Below, piece after piece: positions 39,448 to 46,806 of a DNA stretch of 46,806 bases. A program made the position numbers and the translations under genes. The notes beneath the pieces are model-generated. The model did no database searches. It was not told the origin of the DNA and worked only from the letters and a program-made list of their open reading frames with translations. Location: the NCBI RefSeq assembly GCF_003353015.1, contig NZ_QREM01000009.1, positions 299,538-346,343 on the forward strand. The letters run 5' to 3'. Source of the stretch: Xanthomonas arboricola (GTDB taxonomy: Bacteria; Pseudomonadota; Gammaproteobacteria; Xanthomonadales; Xanthomonadaceae). The number at the start of each line of letters is the position of its first letter. Position 1 is the stretch's first letter.

Positions 39448-40352
39448 CCGCAGCGCAGGCGTCGCGACGTGCCGCGCTGTGGATGCTCACCAGTACCTTC
39501 GCCTTCGGCCTGATGGCCATCTGCATCCGGCTGGCGTCGAGCGCGATCGCCACCACCGAGATCGCGTTCTTTCGCAATGCGTTCGGACTGCTGGCCTTGT
39601 TGCCGCTGATCCTGCGCCCCGGCAAGGCGCTGCCGCGCACGCGGCAATTGCCGCAGTACCTGGCACGCACCCTGATCGGCCTGGCCTCGATGCTGTGCGG
39701 GTTCTGGGCGATCGGCCACCTGCCGTTGTCGCAGGCGATCTCGCTGTCGTATTCCACCCCGTTGTTCGTCACCGTCCTTGCCGTGGTGTGGCTGCGCGAG
39801 CAGGTGCGCCTGCGCCGCTGGCTGGCGGTGGCGGCCGGATTCATCGGCGTGCTGGTGATCCTGCGGCCGGGCTCGTCCACCTTTACGCCCGGGCTGCTGA
39901 TTGCGCTGCTTGCAGCGGTGATCAGCGCCGTGGTGGCGATCCAGATCAAGCAGCTCTCGCGCAGCGACGACTCGGACACCGTGGTGTTCTACACCTATGT
40001 GTTCTGGGTGCCGATGTCGTTGATTCCGGCACTGTTCCAGTGGACCTGGCCACACGGGATCGACTGGCTCTGGCTGGCGGCCACCGGCATCTTCGGCACC
40101 GCCGGGCAGCTGTTCTGGACGCGCGCGCTCAAGCTGGGCGAAGTCTCCGCACTGCAGCCGATCAGCTTCATGCAGCTGCCGCTGGTGGCGTTGCTGGGCT
40201 GGTGGTTGTTCGGCGAGGCGATCGAACGTCACACCTTGATCGGCGCGGCCATCATCATCTGCGCCAACGTCTACATCGCCCATCGTGAAAGCGTGCTGGC
40301 ACGCCGCGCCGCCACGCATGCCCCGCTGGAAGGCGCAAAACCGGGCGAGTGA
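39444..40352 (+). CDS. EamA/DMT-family inner-membrane transporter
   Basis: This 302-residue protein has about ten hydrophobic helices arranged as two EamA repeats (about 10-140 and 155-290). [55 protein letters not shown] and [20 protein letters not shown] are typical of the drug/metabolite transporter superfamily, many of which export amino acids or other metabolites. I chose the GTG at 39444 because it overlaps the murB stop as GTGA. The substrate is unknown. Confidence 0.88.
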   Translation: MTAAQASRRAALWMLTSTFAFGLMAICIRLASSAIATTEIAFFRNAFGLLALLPLILRPGKALPRTRQLPQYLARTLIGLASMLCGFWAIGHLPLSQAISLSYSTPLFVTVLAVVWLREQVRLRRWLAVAAGFIGVLVILRPGSSTFTPGLLIALLAAVISAVVAIQIKQLSRSDDSDTVVFYTYVFWVPMSLIPALFQWTWPHGIDWLWLAATGIFGTAGQLFWTRALKLGEVSALQPISFMQLPLVALLGWWLFGEAIERHTLIGAAIIICANVYIAHRESVLARRAATHAPLEGAKPGE

Positions 40353-40524
40353 GCGCACCCGGCGCACACGCGCAGGCATGTCCGGAACACCGAAGCGCCC
40401 ACGCGGCCATGGCTGCGTGACGGAAACGGCATACCGGCCGGGGCCGCAGGACGCGCTAGCATTGGATGTCACGCCGCTACCGCTGTCGCGGCAAGGCGCG
40501 CCACCAACCGCAACCGGATGCAGC

Positions 40525-41826
40525 TGCATGAATACGCATAACGCTCCTGGCACCGTCGCAGCCCACAACCTCACGCGCCGCGACTACAGGACGCTGAGCC
40601 TGGCCGCGCTGGGCGGCGCGCTGGAGTTCTACGACTTCATCATCTTCATCTTTTTCGCGAAGGTGCTGGGCGAGTTGTTCTTTCCTCCGGGCATTCCGGA
40701 ATGGACGCGGCAGTTGCAGACCTTCGGCATTTTTGCGGCCGGGTACCTGATCCGTCCGCTGGGCGGCATCGTGATGGCGCACTTCGGCGATCTGCTCGGC
40801 CGCAAGCGCATGTTCGCGTTGAGCATCGGCTTGATGGCATTGCCCACGCTCGCCATCGGTGTGCTGCCGACCTACGCGCAGATCGGCCTGGCTGCGCCGC
40901 TGTTGCTGTTGACGATGCGCCTGCTGCAGGGGGCGGCCATCGGTGGCGAGGTGCCCAGTGCCTGGGTGTTCGTGGCAGAACACGTGCCTGTGCAGCGCAG
41001 GGGTCTGGCCTGCGGCACCCTGACCGCCGGCCTGGCCGCCGGCGTGCTGCTCGGCTCGCTCAGCGCCGGGGCGCTCAATCGCGTTTACACGCCGCAGGAA
41101 ATCAGCGACTACGCCTGGCGCCTGCCGTTCCTGACGGGTGGGATCTTTGGCCTGTTGTCGGTGTACCTGCGGCGCTGGCTGCACGAGACCCCGGTATTCG
41201 CCGAGATGGTGGCGATGCGCGCGTTGGCGCGCGAAACGCCGCTCAAGGTGGTGATGCGCGACCACCCGCGCAGCCTGGCGCTGTCATTATGGCTGACCTG
41301 GGTGGTGGCAGCGGCGGTGCTGGTGGTGTCATTGATGACGCCCACGCTGCTGCAAAGCACCTATGGCTATCCGGCCGCGGTCGCCCTCCAGGCCAATCTG
41401 CTGGCGGTATTGCTGCAGGCCATCGGCTCGGTCGTGGCCGGTGCGCTGTCCGATCGCTGGGGCAGCGGCCGTGTGCTGCTGGGTGGGAGCGTCGTCTTGG
41501 GCGTAAGCGCGTGGCTGTTCTATCGCCTTGCCGGCGACCCGCGACTGCTGTTTCCGCTGTACGGGCTGTTGGGCACCGCGCTCGGTGTCCTGGGCGCGAT
41601 CCCGCGCGTCATGGTCGAAGCGTTTCCACCGGTGATCCGCCTGTCTGGCGTGTCGTTCGCCTACAACCTGGGCTACGCCGTGTTTGGCGGGCTGACTCCG
41701 TTGGTGGTGGTGATGCTGCTCAAGCAGCATCCGATGGGACCGGCGTACTACATGATCCTGCTGGCCGTGATCGGCGGCGTGATCGGCCTGCGGCTATGGG
41801 GCGGCGAGCGCACACGCGGCCCTTGA
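40525..41826 (+). CDS. MFS transporter, metabolite:H+ symporter (MHS)-like
   Basis: This 433-residue inner-membrane transporter has 12 predicted helices. GGALEFYDFIIFIFFAKVLG is the first helix signature of the MHS family (ProP/KgtP/ShiA-like), followed by IRPLGGIVMAHFGDLLGRKR, the MFS loop 2-3 motif, and RLLQGAAIGGEVPSAWVFVAE. Members take up organic acids, osmolytes or shikimate with protons; the substrate here is not determinable. The ATG at 40525 is selected because residues before it are low-complexity and non-hydrophobic. A 172-bp gap from the EamA gene suggests a separate unit. Confidence 0.88.
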   Translation, partial: CMNTHNAPGTVAAHNLTRRDYRTLSLAALGGALEFYDFIIFIFFAKVLGELFFPPGIPEWTRQLQTFGIFAAGYLIRPLGGIVMAHFGDLLGRKRMFALSIGLMALPTLAIGVLPTYAQIGLAAPLLLLTMRLLQGAAIGGEVPSAWVFVAEHVPVQRRGLACGTLTAGLAAGVLLGSLSAGALNRVYTPQEISDYAWRLPFLTGGIFGLLSVYLRRWLHETPVFAEMVAMRALARETPLKVVMRDHPRSLALSLWLTWVVAAAVLVVSLMTPTLLQSTYGYPAAVALQANLLAVLLQAIGSVVAGALSDRWGSGRVLLGGSVVLGVSAWLFYRLAGDPRLLFPLYGLLGTALGVLGAIPRVMVEAFPPVIRLSGVSFAYNLGYAVFGGLTPLVVVMLLKQHPMGPAYYMILLAVIGGVIGLRLWGGERTRGP

Positions 41827-41913
41827 GTGCAGCGCCATGGCTCACCACGACGTGGGGGCCTCGAGCGCACGCCATCGTGGCCATCCGTGCAGAGCGCCGT
41901 GCAGCCTGCCGGC

Positions 41914-42360
41914 CTAGCCTGCATGCAGCCCATCGAGCTCTGGCAGCAGCACCACGCTTTCATGCATGTTCGGATCGGTTCGGGCCACCAGCACCACCGC
42001 CGGTTCCGTGCCATCGTTGTAGGGCTGATGCGGCGTGCCGGCCGGGATGTACAGAAAATCGCCCGGCGCCACTACGTCGTGATGCTCCAGTGCCGCGCCG
42101 TGCCAGACCTTGGACACGCCGGTCAGTGCATAGATGGCGGTTTCGTGCAGGGCATGCAGATGCGGTCTGGCACGCCCGCCTGGTGCAATCGTGACCACGT
42201 GCAGGCTGAGATGCGTCGCGCCCACGCTTTGCGCACAAATACCCATCGCGTAATGGACGCCCTGCTCCGCCAGCGTGGCCTCGCTGGCACGCAAGACCCG
42301 GCAGCGTGCCGACGGGCCAGCATTGGGTAAGACCCGGTCCATGTCCATGTCCTCACGCAT
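41914..42360 (-). CDS. Cupin-domain protein
   Basis: This 148-residue single-domain cupin has motif 1 PHLHALHETAIYALTG (candidate metal ligands H, H and E) and motif 2 PGDFLYIPAGTPHQPYN with a further His. Such proteins are usually metal-dependent enzymes or ligand sensors, but no reaction can be assigned. The start could be the ATG at 42360 or, with GAGG 8 nt upstream, the ATG at 42342. It is convergent with the MFS gene. The 283-bp spacer beyond its start shows nothing recognisable. Confidence 0.72.
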   Translation of the reverse strand: MREDMDMDRVLPNAGPSARCRVLRASEATLAEQGVHYAMGICAQSVGATHLSLHVVTIAPGGRARPHLHALHETAIYALTGVSKVWHGAALEHHDVVAPGDFLYIPAGTPHQPYNDGTEPAVVLVARTDPNMHESVVLLPELDGLHAG

Positions 42361-42643
42361 CCGGGTGTGGAGGGGGCCCGAGCGATTGCCGGATCAATCG
42401 CCGGATCGGTGCGACACAGCCTTCCCACCTGATCGGCGCACCGGCACGTCGCAGTCAGTGACGATAGTCCAGGGCAACGGCGCCCTCCCGCACGGACGCG
42501 AACCCGCTATCGACAATACGAAAGACCCAGGCGCCCTCCGCAAGCGGCACCGGAGTCCCACGCACGGCGCATGACGGACTACAGCCGCCACCGGCGGTTC
42601 CGCTGGTGGCGCTCAGCGATCGAGACAACTGGCCAGCCGCGAC

Positions 42644-43342
42644 TCAGGCAGAGGTGAGATGGCGACGCCAATGCGGTCGCCGTGCGCCGCGAAACATCAC
42701 CAGGTACAGCCCCACCACCCACACCAGCGCGGCCGACCAGCCGCCCAGGATGTCGGAGGGGTAATGCACGCCCAGGTAGATCCGCGAAACGCCCACCAGC
42801 ACCGCAAACAGGCTGGCAACAATGGTCGCCGGCCAGCGCCAGCGGGTATTCCAGGCCAGCGCAATGACCACCGCGGCGAGCGTCATCGAGCCCATCGCAT
42901 GCCCGCTGGGAAAGCTGAAGGTGCTTTCCGGGGCGATCGATTCCCACAGGCTGGGGCGGTTGCGCTGGAAGAACTGCTTGGCGCCCATGTTCAACAAGGC
43001 CGAACCACCGAAGCCGAGTGCGGCAAAGGTCCCTTCGCGCCAGCGCCGCAGCATCAGCAACACCAGCACGATGGCGATATCGGCCGGGATCACCCCGTAC
43101 TGGTAGCCGAGCTTGGAAATCACCCCGAAAAACGCATCCAGTCCCGGCGTGGCGATGCTGCGCATGCTCCACAGCAAGGGCTCGTCGAAGTAGACGTTTT
43201 CCAGCTCGTGGACTTCGTCGGCCAGGTCGACGAACAAGCCCAGCGGCAGCAGCACGCCGGCAAACAGCAGCGCCATGCGCCACGCATTACTGCGCAGCCA
43301 TCCCCTGAAACCGGCCGGCGATTCAGCCGGCGCGGCGAACAT
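42644..43342 (-). CDS. PAP2-family membrane phosphatase
   Basis: This 232-residue inner-membrane protein has five or six helices and the three PAP2 signatures in order: [15 protein letters not shown] and [12 protein letters not shown], which supply the catalytic histidines and phosphate-binding arginines on the periplasmic side. Family members dephosphorylate phosphatidic acid, phosphatidylglycerol phosphate or undecaprenyl pyrophosphate. The ATG lies inside the last codons of ispG (20-bp overlap), so the two are coupled. Pairing with an isoprenoid-pathway gene hints at polyprenyl-phosphate recycling, which is inference only. Confidence 0.85.
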   Translation of the reverse strand: MFAAPAESPAGFRGWLRSNAWRMALLFAGVLLPLGLFVDLADEVHELENVYFDEPLLWSMRSIATPGLDAFFGVISKLGYQYGVIPADIAIVLVLLMLRRWREGTFAALGFGGSALLNMGAKQFFQRNRPSLWESIAPESTFSFPSGHAMGSMTLAAVVIALAWNTRWRWPATIVASLFAVLVGVSRIYLGVHYPSDILGGWSAALVWVVGLYLVMFRGARRPHWRRHLTSA

Positions 43343-44588
43343 AGGTGCGTTCGACGTATTGATCGATCAGATCGATGAACTCGTAGGCGATGTTTTCGCC
43401 ACGCAAGGTGACGCTTTTTTCGCCATCGATGAACACCGGCGCCGATGGCGCCTCGCCGGTGCCCGGCAAGGAGATGCCGATGTTGGCATGGCGCGATTCG
43501 CCCGGCCCGTTGACCACGCAGCCCATTACCGCCAGGGTCATGTTCTCCGCGCCGGGGTTGCTGATCTTCCACTCCGGCATCTTGGCGCGCACGTGGTTCT
43601 GCACCACGCCGGCCAGTTCCTGGAAGAACTCGGAGGTGGTGCGGCCGCAACCCGGGCAGGCGGTCACCATCGGGGTGAAGGCGCGCTGGCCGGTGGTCTG
43701 CAGCAGTTCCTGCGCGACCACCACTTCCTGGGTACGCGACTGGCCTGGCTCCGGCGTCAGCGAGATGCGGATGGTGTCGCCGATGCCTTCCTGCAGCAGC
43801 ACGCTCAGCGCCGCGGCCGAGGCCACGATGCCCTTGCTGCCGATACCGGCTTCGGTCAGGCCCAGATGCAGCGCGAAATCGCAGCGGCTCGCCATGTCGC
43901 GATACACCGCGATCAGCTCCTGCACGCCGGACACCTTGGCCGACAGGATGATGCGCTCGCGCGCAAGGCCCAGTTCCACCGCGCGCTCGGCCGAATCCAC
44001 CGCCGAGCGGATCAGCGCCTCGCGCAGCACGCGGCCGGCGTCCCAGGGCGTGTCGCGCTGCGAGTTCTCGTCCATCAGCTGCGCGGCCAGCGACTGGTCC
44101 AGCGAGCCCCAGTTGGCGCCGATGCGCACCGGCTTGTCGTACCTGATCGCAAACTCGATCAGCTGCGCGAACTGCAGATCCTTCTTCTTGCCAAAGCCGA
44201 CATTGCCCGGATTGATGCGGTACTTGGCCAGCGCTTCGGCGCAGGCCGGCTCGGCGGCAAGCAGCTGATGCCCGTTGTAGTGGAAGTCGCCGATCAACGG
44301 CACCTCGATCCCCATCATGCGCAGCTTGTCGACGATGCGCGGAATCGCCGCGGCCGACTCGGCGTTGTTGACGGTCAGGCGCACCATTTCCGAGCCGGCG
44401 CGCCACAGCTCGGCCACCTGCTTGACGCTGCCGGCGATGTCGGCGGTGTCGGTATTGGTCATCGACTGGACGACCACCGGGTGGCCGCCGCCAACAGTCA
44501 CGCTGCCGATCTTGACGGCCTGGGTGATGCGGCGCGGCCAGGCGGTGGCGTCGGCGGGAGGGGTTGGGCGAGTCACGGCATCGTACAT
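43323..44588 (-). CDS. ispG: 4-hydroxy-3-methylbut-2-enyl diphosphate synthase IspG
   Basis: This [4Fe-4S] enzyme of the MEP isoprenoid pathway reductively opens MEcPP to HMBPP. The 421 residues contain the TIM-barrel N-terminus ([45 protein letters not shown]). In the C-terminal part are the cluster ligands in [17 protein letters not shown] (two Cys) and [20 protein letters not shown] (third Cys). Length and the proteobacterial insert region fit. The start at 44588 is preceded by TAAAAT only 6 nt upstream, with no ribosome site, consistent with leaderless expression. It is divergent from regB. Confidence 0.95.
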   Translation of the reverse strand: MYDAVTRPTPPADATAWPRRITQAVKIGSVTVGGGHPVVVQSMTNTDTADIAGSVKQVAELWRAGSEMVRLTVNNAESAAAIPRIVDKLRMMGIEVPLIGDFHYNGHQLLAAEPACAEALAKYRINPGNVGFGKKKDLQFAQLIEFAIRYDKPVRIGANWGSLDQSLAAQLMDENSQRDTPWDAGRVLREALIRSAVDSAERAVELGLARERIILSAKVSGVQELIAVYRDMASRCDFALHLGLTEAGIGSKGIVASAAALSVLLQEGIGDTIRISLTPEPGQSRTQEVVVAQELLQTTGQRAFTPMVTACPGCGRTTSEFFQELAGVVQNHVRAKMPEWKISNPGAENMTLAVMGCVVNGPGESRHANIGISLPGTGEAPSAPVFIDGEKSVTLRGENIAYEFIDLIDQYVERTYVRRAG

Positions 44589-44594
44589 CGCGGT

Positions 44595-44600
44595 ATTTTA
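44595..44600 (-). promoter_or_regulatory. Candidate ispG -10 box (leaderless)
   Basis: TAAAAT on the minus strand lies 6 nt before the ispG ATG, so transcription would start at about the ATG. No strong -35 box is visible, which may mean activator dependence or an extended contact. Confidence 0.45.
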
Positions 44601-44656
44601 GCCTGTCAGCGGTCCGCTCACAGCTGAAGCGCTGCGCGCGCCGTCTTCCAGGCCGA

Positions 44657-44673
44657 TGCGACGGTTTGTCGCA
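44657..44673. promoter_or_regulatory. RegA/PrrA-type dyad in the ispG-regB intergenic region
   Basis: TGCGAC-GGTTT-GTCGCA is a perfect 6-bp inverted repeat. It fits the GCGNC-Nx-GNCGC pattern described for RegA/PrrA regulators and ends about 22 bp before the regB -10 box, next to where the -35 would lie. The regulator gene that could bind it is the second gene downstream, so autoregulation is likely. Confidence 0.55.
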
Positions 44674-44695
44674 GGCCGCCACGCCCCCGAGCGCA

Positions 44696-44701
44696 TAGCA
44701 T
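44696..44701 (+). promoter_or_regulatory. Candidate regB -10 box (leaderless)
   Basis: TAGCAT lies 7 nt before the regB ATG at 44709, and no Shine-Dalgarno sequence is visible between them. The RegA-type dyad lies upstream at about the -35 position. Confidence 0.4.
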
Positions 44702-44708
44702 TGCCGTG

Positions 44709-45935
44709 ATGAATTCCTCAGACGCCTCCTTCCTGCGAACCCTGTGCAGCCTGCGCTGGCTGGCTACTGCCGGCCAGGCCGCCACCATCCTGGTCGCCAC
44801 CGGGCTGATGGGCCTGGATCTGCCGCAGCAACCCTTGTGGGCCGGCGTGGCCGCGCTGGCGGTGTTCAACCTGTACGCACAGCTGCGCGTGGCCCATCGC
44901 GGCGCGGTCAGCCCGGCCACCGAGTTCGGCCACATCCTGGTCGATGTCACGGTACTGACCTGGATGGTGGGCTGGAGCGGCGGTATCGCCAACCCGTTCG
45001 GCTCGTTGTTCCTGGTGCTGATCGCGCTGGCCGCGCTGGCCCTGCCGCTGGGCTGGGCGATGGCGGTGGCGGCGGCCTGCGTGGCCGGCTATGTGATCAG
45101 TGCAGCGTTTGGGTTGCCGCTGCCCTACGGCAGCTTCGACCCGCTCAGCCTGCACATGTGGGGCATGGCCGCCAACTTCCTGCTGTCCACGGTGGTGGTG
45201 CTGGCCTTCGCCACCCGGCTGGCCTTGTCGATGCGCGAACGCGAGCGCGAAATTTCCACGCTGCGCGAGCGCTTCGCGCGCAACGAGGGCATCGTCGCGC
45301 TGGCCACGCATGCGGCCTCGGTCGCGCATGAACTGAATACTCCGCTGGCGACGATGACCCTGCTGGTCGACGACATCGCCGACCAGTGCGACCAGAGCGA
45401 GTTGCGCGAGGATCTGGACACCTTGCGCGAGTTGCTGGTGCAGTGCCACGAGCGCGTCCTGGCACTGGCCGCGCCGGCCGACAACGGCCACCTCAGCCGC
45501 GAAGTGGCGGTCGAGGACGTGCTGGAACAATGGCGACTGGTACGCCCGACCATCGAACTGCGCCGCAACGACGATGCGCCGATGCGCCTGCTGCTGCAGC
45601 CGGGCGTCAGCCATCTGCTGATGGTGCTGCTCAACAATGCGGCCGATGCCGGCGAACGCGCCGGCCGGCCGCAGATCGACCTGAGCCTGCGCGTGGAGCA
45701 GGATCATCTCAGCGGCGAAGTCCGCGACTACGGTCCGGGCTTCGACACCTCGCAGGCCATGTTGCCCGGCACCCTGTTCAACAGCGGCAAGCATGACGGC
45801 ATGGGTGTGGGACTGGCGCTGTCGCATGCCACCGTCGAACGGCTGCAGGGCGAGTTGTGGATGCTGCCCGCCGAAGGCAGCGGCGCCCGCGTCGGTTTCC
45901 GTCTGCCGCTCTCCGAACACGAGGCACTCGCATGA
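44709..45935 (+). CDS. regB: RegB/PrrB-type redox sensor histidine kinase
   Basis: This 408-residue inner-membrane kinase has about six N-terminal helices (15-175). GGIANPF at 91-97 matches the GGxxNPF motif through which RegB senses ubiquinone. The dimerisation/phosphoacceptor helix holds H207 in SVAHELNTPLATMTLL. The ATP domain has LLNNAADAGE (N box), DYGPGF and GMGVGLALSHATVE. RegB-type kinases respond to the respiratory redox state. The cytosolic redox cysteine of RegB has no certain equivalent here. The ATG at 44709 is used; a GTG directly before it (44706) is an alternative. The gene overlaps regA by 4 bp. Confidence 0.88.
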   Translation: MNSSDASFLRTLCSLRWLATAGQAATILVATGLMGLDLPQQPLWAGVAALAVFNLYAQLRVAHRGAVSPATEFGHILVDVTVLTWMVGWSGGIANPFGSLFLVLIALAALALPLGWAMAVAAACVAGYVISAAFGLPLPYGSFDPLSLHMWGMAANFLLSTVVVLAFATRLALSMREREREISTLRERFARNEGIVALATHAASVAHELNTPLATMTLLVDDIADQCDQSELREDLDTLRELLVQCHERVLALAAPADNGHLSREVAVEDVLEQWRLVRPTIELRRNDDAPMRLLLQPGVSHLLMVLLNNAADAGERAGRPQIDLSLRVEQDHLSGEVRDYGPGFDTSQAMLPGTLFNSGKHDGMGVGLALSHATVERLQGELWMLPAEGSGARVGFRLPLSEHEALA

Positions 45936-46510
45936 CAAACACTCCCCTGCGCACCGGCCTGCTGGTCGACGACGACACCTTGTACCTGCGCACGCTGCAA
46001 CGCAGCCTCGCCCGCCGCGGCGTGGAAACGCTGACCGCCACCGATGCGGCCAGTGCGCTGTCGACCGCACGCAGCGCCCTGCCGGATTTCGCCTTGATCG
46101 ACCTCAAGCTCGGCCACGATTCCGGCCTGAACCTGATCCAGCCGTTGCGCGAGATCCGCGCCGACATGCGCATCCTGCTGGTCACCGGTTACGCGAGCAT
46201 CGCCACCGCCGTGGAGGCCATCAAGCTCGGTGCCGACGACTACCTGCCCAAGCCGGCCAACATCCCCACCATCATGCGTGCGCTGGGCGAAGAGGACGAC
46301 GAGCTGCCCGAGCCGGACGAAGAAGAAACCGCGCGGGAAATGATGACACCGCTCAGCCGCCTGCAATGGGAGCACATCCAGCAGGCGCTGCACGAAACCG
46401 GCGGCAATGTCTCGGCTGCCGCACGCCTGCTCGGCATGCACCGCCGCTCGCTGCAGCGCAAGTTGACCAAGCGGCCAAGCCCGGGGCCATTACGCGAGCC
46501 CGGACGTTGA
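45932..46510 (+). CDS. regA: RegA/PrrA-type response regulator
   Basis: This 192-residue protein has a receiver domain (LLVDDDTLYLRTL with D13-D15, phosphoacceptor D57 in ALIDLKLG, VTGYASIATAVEAIKLGADDYLPKP with the conserved lysine). An acidic linker (EEDDELPEPDEEE) is followed by a Fis-type helix-turn-helix, GGNVSAAARLLGMHRRSLQR. The MHRRSLQR recognition helix is the hallmark of the RegA/PrrA/ActR/RoxR family. The acidic linker replaces the usual proline-rich linker of rhodobacterial RegA. It starts as ATGA over the regB stop and should be phosphorylated by RegB. Confidence 0.92.
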   Translation: MTNTPLRTGLLVDDDTLYLRTLQRSLARRGVETLTATDAASALSTARSALPDFALIDLKLGHDSGLNLIQPLREIRADMRILLVTGYASIATAVEAIKLGADDYLPKPANIPTIMRALGEEDDELPEPDEEETAREMMTPLSRLQWEHIQQALHETGGNVSAAARLLGMHRRSLQRKLTKRPSPGPLREPGR

Positions 46511-46540
46511 GACGCGGCCAGTTGCCGTGAGGACAAATCG

Positions 46541-46806
46541 GTCGAGGGCGCAGCGCCCTCGCCGCTTGCGGGACACGCCTTGAGTCCAACCACAGGGACG
46601 CATTGGCGGCATCCATGCCGCCAACGTTCCGGCAACCGGCAAGGGCACGGCTCCAGCCAGTTGGTCGGTGCTCTTGTGAGAGCTGTCTGTCGTGCGGCGC
46701 CCATCAGACATGGAGCCCATGCGTCGTGAGCGAACGACGCATCCAGCACCGCTCTTACCGTGCACACCGACCATCTCAACTGGTCCTTGCCCGCTCACCG
46801 TCGCGG
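46541..46806 (-). repeat. Dispersed intergenic repeat, copy 2 (runs off the window)
   Basis: Read on the minus strand, this block aligns over its whole length with 2853-3124, from CCGCGACGGTGAGCGGGCAA at the window edge to GCGCCCTCGAC. It includes the palindrome GGCGGCATGGATGCCGCC. It begins about 30 bp after the regA stop and holds no credible gene. Orientation is opposite to copy 1. Confidence 0.75.

Overview
The window is G+C-rich, densely packed gammaproteobacterial chromosome. Gene content, order and protein sequences (the mtnBDC set, a his operon headed by a TrpR-like gene, HisS with a GTG start, a pgaABCD/hms operon, and REP elements containing GTAGGAGCGC) fit Xanthomonas or a close relative in the Xanthomonadaceae. 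The assignment comes from remembered family sequences and no search was run.

Layout. 1-2605: two tandem APC-type amino-acid permeases, the first cut by the window edge. 2606-3228: repeat-rich spacer. 3229-5190: methionine-salvage genes mtnB-mtnD-mtnC. 5191-8631: a caspase-like (C13) lipoprotein and a secreted calcineurin-like phosphoesterase, with hairpins, an 8-bp tandem repeat and a REP pair around them. 8640-16104 (minus strand): a compact operon yerC-hisG-D-C-B-H-A-F-IE in which most genes overlap by 4 bp. It starts at a promoter covered by a 12-bp perfect dyad that reaches the yerC start codon. 16328-19472: hisS, a divergent FNR-type regulator, and an L,D-transpeptidase. 19574-25129 (minus): thrL-thrA-thrB, a plus-strand EthD-like gene, and thrC. 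A 43-residue Thr/Ile-rich leader peptide and an attenuator precede thrA.

25426-32249: a TspO-like membrane protein, then the poly-N-acetylglucosamine operon pgaABCD. A long upstream spacer of pgaABCD holds a CRP/Clp-like site. 32371-34031: a visibly A+T-richer two-gene insert next to tRNA-Arg(CCU). It encodes a minimal HipA/HipT-like kinase and, overlapping it by 4 bp, a protein whose N-terminus resembles the HipA N1/HipS fold joined to a HIRAN domain. This is the best candidate for an undescribed system here. 34398-46510: an ALDH7-type dehydrogenase, a DUF4190 protein, a methyltransferase, the chain pyrD-murB-eamA, an MFS transporter, a cupin, ispG with a PAP2 phosphatase, and a RegB/RegA-type redox two-component pair.

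Two copies of a roughly 270-bp repeat lie near the two ends of the window in opposite orientation. Several genes (mtnB, yerC, ispG, regB) have a -10-like hexamer only 6-9 nt before the start codon and no clear Shine-Dalgarno sequence, which suggests leaderless mRNAs. All promoter, operator and terminator calls are pattern-based.
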